Positions 41,256 to 48,532 of a stretch of 64,000 bases of DNA are shown in pieces. Location of the stretch: positions 1,364,001-1,428,000 of the forward strand of contig NZ_LWLN01000001.1 in assembly GCF_001953745.1 (NCBI RefSeq), in the 5' to 3' direction. The notes beneath the pieces are model-generated. The model was not told the origin of the DNA and made no database searches. It worked only from the letters and a program-made list of their open reading frames with translations. Each line of letters opens with the position of its first letter. The stretch's first letter is position 1. Source of the DNA: Natrinema saccharevitans (GTDB lineage Archaea > Halobacteriota > Halobacteria > Halobacteriales > Natrialbaceae). Position numbers and translations under genes: made by a program.

Positions 41256-43946
41256 TTACCCAGTGTTTTTCATCCCGGCGGCGATTCCCTTGACGGTCAG
41301 TCGCAACGTTCGCTCCTCGATGTCGGTCCGGTGGGTTCGATCGAGCAGGTAGACCTGGAGCATGTTCAGGGGGTCGACGTAGGGGTTTCGCCGCTCTAAG
41401 TTCTCGCCGAGCCAGTCGCGGGTGTGTAACTGCTCGCGCTGGCCGATTTCGGTGATCAGGTCGGTCGCCCGCTCGTACTCGCCGGTTACCCGAGGGAAGA
41501 ACCGCTCCCGGAGGTCGTCGTCGGCCATCTCGGCGTAGCGCTCGGCGATCTCGAGCTCGGTTCGGGACAGCGAGAGCGCGGCGTTGTCCAGCGTCGTCCG
41601 GAAGAACGGCCACTCCTCGTACATCCCCTGCAGGGTTTCCATCGAGCCGCCGTCCTCGAGATAGCTGTCCACGCCCGTCGCGAGCGCGTACCAACCCGGG
41701 AGGATACACCGCGACTGGGTCCACGAGAACACCCACGGAATCGCCCGCAGGTCCTCGACCGTGCGCTCGCCGCTGCGGGAGGCCGGCCGCGAGCCCAGAT
41801 CAAGATCCTCGATGACGGTGATCGGCGTCGCCTGCTCGAAGTAGCGGACGAACCCGTCGCTCTCGAGGAAGTCCCGGTACTCCCGGCGGGCGGCGTCGGC
41901 CATCGTTTCCATCGCGTCGACCCACTCCTCGGAGACCTCCTCTTCGGGCTGGTCCAGCGCCTGCTTGCGCGCCCGCAGTTGCGCGTTGAGCATCTGTTCG
42001 ATGTTGCGCTCGGCGATGCGAGGGTTGGCGTACTTCTCGGCGATGGCCTCGCCTTGCTCGGTAAACTTGACCTGGCCCGTCACGGTGGAGTTCGGCAGGG
42101 CCAGCAGCGCCTCGTTCATCGGGCCGCCGCCCCGCGAAATCGAGCCGCCGCGGCCGTGGAACAGCCGCATCGTCACGTCGTGATCGTCGCAGATCTCGCC
42201 GAGTCGGCGCTGGTTCTTGTACAGCGACCAGTTGGCCGCGAGGAAGCCGTTCTCCTTGTTCGAGTCGGAGTAGCCCAGCATGATCTCCTGAGTCTGCCCG
42301 CGGGCCGCCAGCGCCTGCGCGTAGGCCTCGTTCTCGAACAGCGTCCCCATGATCCGGCGAGCCCCCGAGAGGGCGTACTCGGTCTCGAGCAGCGGGACGA
42401 TGTCGAGTCCCGAGTGTTCGGGCAGGGAGACGACGCCGGCCTGATCCGCGAGGAAGAGTACCTCGAGGACGTGGCTCGGCTCCTCGGTCATCGAGATACA
42501 GTAGGTGTCGATCGCGTGGCTGCCGTACTCGGTCTGCCACGCCGCGAGCCGATCGAACAGTTCGAGGACGCGAGCGGCGTCGTCCGAGAGGTTCTCCGTC
42601 CGCTCGAGGTCGATCACGGGCTCGTCCTGCAACACAGCGTCGGTCAGGAACTCGACGCGTTCGTCCTCCGAGAGGCCGTGGTAGTCGATCCCCTCCCGCT
42701 CGAGGGCCTCGGCGATGGCGTCGGTGTGTTCCTGCTGGTGGTCCCGCAGGTCCAGGCTCGCCAGCGAGAAGCCGAAGGTCGCGACCCGCCGCCGGATCGG
42801 ATCGACGTGGGCGTCGACGACGCTTTCGGCCCCGTTGTTGCGGAGGCTCTCGGCGATGACCCCGAGGTCGTCGCGCAGGCCCTCGACCGCCTCGTAGCCG
42901 CCGGGGCGAACGTCGCCGACCCGACGGAGCCGCTCGCGCATCAGCTTGAGCTTCTGTCGGTACGGCTCGTCGGGGTAACGCTCCTCGGCCGTCCGGGCGG
43001 TACCCGGTAGCCGCTCGCGGTCTTCCTCGAGCGAGGCCTGGAACGCCGACCCGGCGTCGATCCGGCTGCCGTCCTGACTCAACACGCCGGAGAGACGCTT
43101 GAGCTGATCGCGGTACTGCTCCAGGACGACCGAACGCTGCCGTTCGAGGGTGTTCGCGGTTACCCCGGGGGTGACGTAGGGGTTGCCGTCGCGGTCGCTG
43201 CCGGCCCACGACCGGAACTCGAAGAGCTTCGGAATCTCGAGACTGCCGGGAACCTCTTCGTCGATCGCGTCGGCGAGTTCGTCGTAGACCTCGCCGACCA
43301 CGTCGAACAGCGTGTTCTCGAGGTACCACTGGACGTTGCGCGCCTCGTCTTCGGGTTCTGGCTGGCGATTACGGACCTGCGGGGTCTGCCAGAGGCTCGT
43401 GACCTCCGCGTCGATATCCCGCCAGACCTGCCCCTCCTCCTTGTCGGTCAGCAGCCGCTCGTCGATGGTCTCGAGCGACGTCGAGATCTCCCGCAGTTTC
43501 GACTTGACCGTCTTCCGGCGGGCCTCGGTCGGGTGGGCGGTAAACGTCGGCTCGATCAGGACGTCGTCGAGTACCTGCCGGACGGTCTCGACGTCGGCCT
43601 CACCCAACTCGGCGGCCGCGGTCTCGAGGCTATCTTCGAGGGTCCCCTCCTGAGACGCGGTCCGAATGGTCCGAACCCGCTCGCGCTCCTCGGCGAGATT
43701 GATCAACTCGAAGTAGGTGGTAAACGCCCGGGCGACGATCCGTTGCTGGTGGGGCGACAGTCCCTCGAGTTCCGCGATCAGCGGCTCCCGGGACTCGAGG
43801 TCGCCCGACCGGTACTCGATCGCGGTACGACGACAGGACTCGACGGTCTCGAACGCGCGCCGTGAGGTCTGGCCCTCGAGGACGTCGCCGAGCAACGCCC
43901 CGAGTTCGCGGACGTCCTGGCGGACGTTCCTGTTGTGGAGTCGCAT
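41256..43946 (-). CDS. ppc: Phosphoenolpyruvate carboxylase
   Basis: An 896-residue bacterial-type PEPC that adds bicarbonate to PEP to form oxaloacetate, an anaplerotic feed to the TCA cycle. Signatures: EPTFTAHPTEARRKTV (catalytic His), FEFRSWAGSDRDGNPYVTPG, MLGYSDSNKENGFLAANWSL and the mobile loop FHGRGGSISRGGGP; the C-terminus ends GMKNTG as in typical enzymes. Full length against bacterial forms (about 880-950), distinct from the short archaeal PEPC type. ATG 43946 (MRLHNRNVRQDVRELG) matches bacterial N-termini; the 42-codon upstream extension is not family-like. It ends 109 bases from tRNA-Ser. Confidence 0.96.
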   Translation of the reverse strand: MRLHNRNVRQDVRELGALLGDVLEGQTSRRAFETVESCRRTAIEYRSGDLESREPLIAELEGLSPHQQRIVARAFTTYFELINLAEERERVRTIRTASQEGTLEDSLETAAAELGEADVETVRQVLDDVLIEPTFTAHPTEARRKTVKSKLREISTSLETIDERLLTDKEEGQVWRDIDAEVTSLWQTPQVRNRQPEPEDEARNVQWYLENTLFDVVGEVYDELADAIDEEVPGSLEIPKLFEFRSWAGSDRDGNPYVTPGVTANTLERQRSVVLEQYRDQLKRLSGVLSQDGSRIDAGSAFQASLEEDRERLPGTARTAEERYPDEPYRQKLKLMRERLRRVGDVRPGGYEAVEGLRDDLGVIAESLRNNGAESVVDAHVDPIRRRVATFGFSLASLDLRDHQQEHTDAIAEALEREGIDYHGLSEDERVEFLTDAVLQDEPVIDLERTENLSDDAARVLELFDRLAAWQTEYGSHAIDTYCISMTEEPSHVLEVLFLADQAGVVSLPEHSGLDIVPLLETEYALSGARRIMGTLFENEAYAQALAARGQTQEIMLGYSDSNKENGFLAANWSLYKNQRRLGEICDDHDVTMRLFHGRGGSISRGGGPMNEALLALPNSTVTGQVKFTEQGEAIAEKYANPRIAERNIEQMLNAQLRARKQALDQPEEEVSEEWVDAMETMADAARREYRDFLESDGFVRYFEQATPITVIEDLDLGSRPASRSGERTVEDLRAIPWVFSWTQSRCILPGWYALATGVDSYLEDGGSMETLQGMYEEWPFFRTTLDNAALSLSRTELEIAERYAEMADDDLRERFFPRVTGEYERATDLITEIGQREQLHTRDWLGENLERRNPYVDPLNMLQVYLLDRTHRTDIEERTLRLTVKGIAAGMKNTG

Positions 43947-44161
43947 ATCCCGTCCGTACGGGGCCCACGGGAAAAACCCTCGGTGGCACACTCGGACGGA
44001 ACGACGGTGACGGCCGGGGGCCATGTATTCCGGTAGCTGTAGGGGGTTGGGGTGACGACGGTTCCGATTCACTAATCGCGCGTCTCATCCGTGTGAGAAT
44101 AGATAGCAGGATAGAACGTCAGCCACAAGAATAATATCATCCTACTACTGTCAGTACCGAC

Positions 44162-45340
44162 ATGAGTATCCGTTCTGCAGTGGTTCTCGCCGCAGGGGAG
44201 GGGAAACGGCTGCGGCCGCTGACGACACATCGGCCGAAGCCGATGCTCCCTGCGGCGACCAAACCGATCCTCGAGCACGTCTTCGACGCGCTCGTCGACG
44301 CCGGGATCACGGAGATCACCGTCGTCGTCGGGTACGGCAGGACACACGTGCAATCTCATTTCGGGTCGACGTACCGAGACGCGTCGCTCGACTACGTGAT
44401 TCAGGACAAGCAACTCGGCAGCGGTCACGCCCTGCTAGCCGCTGAATCCGAGGTGTCGGAACCTCGTCTCGTCGTCAACGGTGATCAGCTCGTTGCCCAG
44501 CGGATCATCACGGACGTTCGCGAAGCACACGTCGGGACCGACGCGATCGCGACGCTCGGACTCATTCGAGACGCGGCCGTCGAGGAGTACGGCGGGGTGA
44601 TCCTCGACGACGACGGCCAGATCGCGGAGGTCGTCGAACGGCCCCGCGACGATCGCAGCTATCACCTCAATGCTGGGGTCTACGCGTTCGAGCCGGCCCT
44701 GTTCGAGTACCTCCGCGGCCCGGAACCGCACCTGAACGAGTACTCGCTTGTCGATGGACTCGCGAATGCGATCGCCGCCGACGAGTCCGTCCGCGGTATC
44801 CCGTCCGACGGGATCTGGATCGACGCCACGTATCCGTGGGATCTCCTCGACGTGACGGCGACGCTCCTCGAGAGCAACGACGGCGTCGAGAGTCGAGTCT
44901 CGCCCGACGCGCAGGTCCACGAGTCGGCGACACTCCTCGAGCCGGTCGTGATCGGGCCCGACTGTGTCGTCGGGCCCGGTGCCGTCGTCGGGCCGACCGT
45001 CGCTCTCGGCGAAAACGCGACGATCGGAGCCAATGCCGTCGTCGAGAACAGCGTCGTCGACGCCGATGCCCGCGTCGGTGCGAACGCGACGCTCGTCGAC
45101 TGTGTCACCGGGCGGCGCGTCCGGATCGGCGCCGGTTCGACCGTCGTCGGTGGACCCGGCGACGTTCGCGTGGGAAGCACTATCTACGAGGACGCACCGC
45201 TGGGTGCCGTGATCGCCGACCGGGTTCACGACGACGGTGGCGTCACCTACGCGCCGGGGACGATCATCGGTCCCAATGCGGACCTCACGGCTGGAACGCG
45301 CGTGGCAGGCGTGATCGACGGTGGGGCGGAGGTGCAGTGA
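44162..45340 (+). CDS. Bifunctional sugar-1-phosphate nucleotidylyl/acetyltransferase (GlmU-like)
   Basis: A 392-residue two-domain enzyme. The N-terminal nucleotidyltransferase has AVVLAAGEGKRLRPLTTHRP and KPMLPAATKPILEH (nucleotide loop and Lys), GSGHALLAAE and NGDQLV. The C-terminal half is a left-handed beta-helix of hexapeptide repeats (VIGPDCVVGPGAVVGPTVAL and on). Archaeal homologues make UDP-GlcNAc from GlcN-1-P, acetylating then uridylylating, or act on related sugars. It is immediately upstream of glmS with one base between stop and ATG, so the pair supplies amino-sugar precursors for surface glycans. An AATAATATC box about 27 bases upstream supports a leaderless start at 44162. Confidence 0.92.
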   Translation: MSIRSAVVLAAGEGKRLRPLTTHRPKPMLPAATKPILEHVFDALVDAGITEITVVVGYGRTHVQSHFGSTYRDASLDYVIQDKQLGSGHALLAAESEVSEPRLVVNGDQLVAQRIITDVREAHVGTDAIATLGLIRDAAVEEYGGVILDDDGQIAEVVERPRDDRSYHLNAGVYAFEPALFEYLRGPEPHLNEYSLVDGLANAIAADESVRGIPSDGIWIDATYPWDLLDVTATLLESNDGVESRVSPDAQVHESATLLEPVVIGPDCVVGPGAVVGPTVALGENATIGANAVVENSVVDADARVGANATLVDCVTGRRVRIGAGSTVVGGPGDVRVGSTIYEDAPLGAVIADRVHDDGGVTYAPGTIIGPNADLTAGTRVAGVIDGGAEVQ

Positions 45341-45341
45341 G

Positions 45342-47144
45342 ATGTGCGGGATCGTTGGCTACGTCGGTGCGCCGGATGGGGCCGCTGCCGTCGACATCGT
45401 GCTCGACGGCCTGTCGACCCTCGAGTACCGCGGCTACGACTCCGCCGGCCTCGCCGTGCCGTCACCGTCGCTGGCAGTCCACAAGGCAAAGGGCGAACTC
45501 GAGGCGCTCGAGGACACGGTTCCTCGTGGCGACCTCGCGGGTGCACTGACGGGAATCGGCCATACTCGCTGGAGTACGCACGGCGAACCGTCGGACGTCA
45601 ACGCACATCCCCACACCGACGAGGCGGGTCGGGTCGCCGTCGTCCACAACGGCATCATCGAGAACTACCAGCGCCTGCGCGACGATCTCACGGAGGCCGG
45701 TGTCGCGTTCCGCAGCGAGACCGACACCGAAGTCGTCCCGCACCTGATCGGCCGGTATCTCGACCGCGGGGCCGCTCCCGAAGACGCGTTCCGCCGGTCG
45801 ATCGATCAGCTCGAGGGCAGTTACGCAATCGCGGCCGTCTTCGATGGATCCGAGACAGTGTACGCGGCCCGGCAGGACTCCCCGCTCGTCGTCGGCGTCG
45901 GCGAGACCGGGACCTACCTCGCGAGCGACGTACCCGCGTTCGTCCGGCACACCGACCGCGTCTGCTATCTCGAAAACGGGGACTTCGCACGGCTGACCGG
46001 TAATAAGGCGGTTATCACTGACGACGACGGGAACCCCGTCGATCGACCGACCGAAACCGTAGCGTGGGATCCCGAGGACGCCGAAAAGAGCGGCTACGAC
46101 CACTACATGCTCAAGGAGATCCACGAGCAGCCGTCGGCCCTCCGTCAGTGTCTCCGCGGCCGCATCGACGACCTCGAGGGGACAGTTACACTAGAGGACC
46201 TCGACGGTCTCGCCCACGACGGGCCGGTCCAGTTCGTCGCCTGCGGGACGTCGTACCACGCGGCGCTGGTCGGCGCGGAACGGCTCCGGCGGACCGGCAT
46301 TCCTGCACAGGTGTTTCTCGCCAGCGAGTACGCGACCGACCGCGTGCCCGTCGGCGCGGACACGCTGGTCGTCGGCGTCACCCAGAGCGGCGAGACCGCC
46401 GACACGTTACGCGCGCTTCGGGAGGCCGCTCGCGCTGGGGCGACAACGCTGGCCGTGACCAATACCGTAGGGAGTTCCGCCGCCCGCGAGTGTGATCACG
46501 CACTCTACATCCGGGCCGGCCCCGAGATCGGCGTCGCCGCAACGAAGACCTTCGCGAGCCAGCAGCTCGCGCTCGACCTGTTGGCGGCGGCGCTCGGTGA
46601 CGGCTCGGATCGTGCGGCCCTCAAGGCGCTCCGGGATATCCCCGGCCAGGTTCAGACGATCCTCGAGACGAGCGACGCCAGAGCCGTCGCCGAGGCGTTC
46701 GTCGACGCCGACGGCTACTTCTTCATCGGTCGGGGCTACCACTACCCGGTCGCGCTCGAGGGCGCGCTCAAAATGAAAGAGATCACGTATCGGCACGCCG
46801 AGGGGTTCGCCGCCGGCGAGCTGAAACACGGCCCGCTCGCGCTCGTGACCGAGAACACGCCGGTGTTCGCCGTCGTCACCGGTGACGACGAGGCCGCCCG
46901 GAAGACGATCGGCAACGTGAAAGAAGTCGAAGCTCGCGACGCGCCCGTCGTCGCGATCACTGACGGCGAATCCGACGTGACTCGCTATGCCGACCACGTC
47001 CTCGAGATTCCCGCCATTGACGAACTGAGCGCGTCGGTACTTGCGAACGTCCAGCTACAGTTGGTCGCCTACTGGGTCGCGAACCAGTTGGGGCGGTCGA
47101 TCGACAAACCGCGGAACCTCGCGAAAAGCGTGACTGTCGAATGA
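45342..47144 (+). CDS. glmS: Glutamine-fructose-6-phosphate aminotransferase (isomerizing)
   Basis: A 600-residue enzyme making glucosamine-6-phosphate from fructose-6-phosphate and glutamine. The Ntn glutaminase domain starts with the catalytic Cys (MCGIVGYVG) and includes LEYRGYDSAGLAV, GHTRWSTHGEPSDVNAHPH and HNGIIENY. Two SIS domains follow (VACGTSYHAALVGAERL, VTQSGETADTLRAL, GEL-KHGPLAL) and the C-terminal RNLAKSVTVE loop matches the E. coli enzyme. With the GlmU-like protein directly upstream it forms the first steps of UDP-GlcNAc synthesis. Full length, no oddities. Next is the lipid-diphosphate phosphatase gene with its own promoter. Confidence 0.96.
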   Translation: MCGIVGYVGAPDGAAAVDIVLDGLSTLEYRGYDSAGLAVPSPSLAVHKAKGELEALEDTVPRGDLAGALTGIGHTRWSTHGEPSDVNAHPHTDEAGRVAVVHNGIIENYQRLRDDLTEAGVAFRSETDTEVVPHLIGRYLDRGAAPEDAFRRSIDQLEGSYAIAAVFDGSETVYAARQDSPLVVGVGETGTYLASDVPAFVRHTDRVCYLENGDFARLTGNKAVITDDDGNPVDRPTETVAWDPEDAEKSGYDHYMLKEIHEQPSALRQCLRGRIDDLEGTVTLEDLDGLAHDGPVQFVACGTSYHAALVGAERLRRTGIPAQVFLASEYATDRVPVGADTLVVGVTQSGETADTLRALREAARAGATTLAVTNTVGSSAARECDHALYIRAGPEIGVAATKTFASQQLALDLLAAALGDGSDRAALKALRDIPGQVQTILETSDARAVAEAFVDADGYFFIGRGYHYPVALEGALKMKEITYRHAEGFAAGELKHGPLALVTENTPVFAVVTGDDEAARKTIGNVKEVEARDAPVVAITDGESDVTRYADHVLEIPAIDELSASVLANVQLQLVAYWVANQLGRSIDKPRNLAKSVTVE

Positions 47145-47193
47145 CTGGCGTCGGGTCATTCGGTGGGTGCGGACGGCGACACGAATTGGGATT

Positions 47194-47200
47194 TCTTAAG
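47194..47200 (+). promoter_or_regulatory. TATA-like element deciding the uppP start
   Basis: TCTTAAG is centred about 29 bases before GTG 47226. It makes the 21-codon longer frame (starting 47163) unlikely, since that start would lie upstream of the promoter. Confidence 0.55.
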
Positions 47201-47225
47201 TGATAGCGATGGCGCAGTGGGACCA

Positions 47226-48053
47226 GTGAGCCGTATCGAGTTGCTCGTTGCGATCCTCGCCGGGATCGTCCAAGGAATCGTCGAGTGGTTACCCGTCTCG
47301 AGCCAGGGAAATCTCGCTCTGTTTCTGACGGTCGTGGGGACTGATCCCGGAGTTGCGGTCCAGTTAGCGCTGTTCATGCAGGTCGGGACGACGCTGTCGG
47401 CCGCGACGTACTACCGCGCGGAAATCGCGGCGGCCGTCAGGGCGGTCCCCAGCTGGCGGCCCGACGCCGCCTACGACGGGGCGAATGCGATCCCGTCGTA
47501 CATCGTCGTCGCGACGGCGATGACCGGCCTCGTCGGGATTCCCCTCTACGTCTTCGCGGTCGATCTCGCCGGTCGGCTCACCGGCGGCGTCTTCATCGCC
47601 GCGATCGGCGTCCTGCTGGTACTGACCGGCGTCCTCCAACTGGTGTCGGAGTCCGTCTCGATGGGTATCCGCGACGCGCCGACCCTCTCGGACTCGGTGC
47701 TCGTCGGGGCCGTGCAGGGCGTCGCGATCCTCCCCGGGATCTCGCGGTCGGGCGTGACGACGAGCGCATTGCTCTTTCGGAGTTACGATCCACCGGCCGC
47801 GTTCCGCCTGTCGTTTCTGCTGTCGATCCCCGCCAGCCTGGGGGCGGCCGCGCTCACCATGGCGGGTGCCGGCGGCCTGCCGGGCATCGAACCGGTCCCG
47901 GCGCTGGCGGCTCTCGGAGTGAGCGCCGTCGTCGGCTACCTGACGATCGACGCGCTCATGCGGATCGTCGATCGCGTCCCGTTCTGGCTCGTCTGTTTCG
48001 GTCTCGGCGGGCTGGCGATCGTCGGCGGGGGCGTCGTCGCCGTCGTCGTGTGA
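47226..48053 (+). CDS. uppP: Undecaprenyl-diphosphatase family protein (UppP/BacA-like)
   Basis: A 275-residue polytopic membrane phosphatase of the BacA/UppP family. Both signature loops are present: VEWLPVSSQGNLALFL (usual EWLPISSSGH; the His is Asn here) and AILPGISRSGVTTSALLFRS (PGISRSG). About seven to eight hydrophobic segments. In archaea the substrate would be dolichyl or similar polyprenyl diphosphate, recycled after glycan transfer. Its place between the amino-sugar genes and the AglB-like transferase fits lipid-carrier recycling in N-glycosylation. It starts at GTG. The His-to-Asn change in motif 1 could lower or alter activity. Confidence 0.88.
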   Translation: MSRIELLVAILAGIVQGIVEWLPVSSQGNLALFLTVVGTDPGVAVQLALFMQVGTTLSAATYYRAEIAAAVRAVPSWRPDAAYDGANAIPSYIVVATAMTGLVGIPLYVFAVDLAGRLTGGVFIAAIGVLLVLTGVLQLVSESVSMGIRDAPTLSDSVLVGAVQGVAILPGISRSGVTTSALLFRSYDPPAAFRLSFLLSIPASLGAAALTMAGAGGLPGIEPVPALAALGVSAVVGYLTIDALMRIVDRVPFWLVCFGLGGLAIVGGGVVAVVV

Positions 48054-48319
48054 GATAGCGTTTCTCCCGTCGGAACAGTACCGTGTATCGAAACGCGTCG
48101 GTAGCTTGCCCCGTATCAGGATAGCTGCCGTCTCCGACCGTCGGCACCGTGGCAAACAGGCTCTTTCGCAAGCGGACGGTCGACAGTGGCCGATCCGCTC
48201 GAGCGGAGGGGGCTCTCTCATTACTGAAAGCCGTTTCGCCGTCTCGGTCGCAACGGCTCGGCAGCGGACTCAGTCCGCACAAAAAGACTATATACGAATC
48301 CTGAATTGGTGCCACCGAG

Positions 48320-48484
48320 ATGCAACTGACGAACGATGAGACGGGCACCTACCCGGTCCTGGAGGCCCTCGAAGGGGAACGCTGCTCGTTCTGTGACCGA
48401 GGCCGACTCGTGCGAGGGAGCTACAAGGGAAACGCGGCCGTGATCTGTGACACGTGCGAGACGCCGGGCGCGCAACTCTGGTAG
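48320..48484 (+). CDS. Small zinc-finger protein (HVO_A0556-type)
   Basis: A 54-residue protein ending in a compact zinc site: LEALEGERCSFCDRGRLVRG, then VICDTCETPGAQLW, two CxxC pairs 20 residues apart. It matches a small haloarchaeal zinc-finger family that I know as 'HVO_A0556 family', without a defined function. A clear TATA box, GACTATATACG (48287-48297), lies about 28 bases before the ATG. It sits just upstream of the AglB-like gene with 48 bases between, and could be co-transcribed with it. The 48054-48319 gap otherwise holds nothing recognisable. Confidence 0.8.
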   Translation: MQLTNDETGTYPVLEALEGERCSFCDRGRLVRGSYKGNAAVICDTCETPGAQLW

Positions 48485-48532
48485 GCGGCGTCGGTAACGA
48501 AAGCATGATACTCCCGCATACTTACCTGCCGG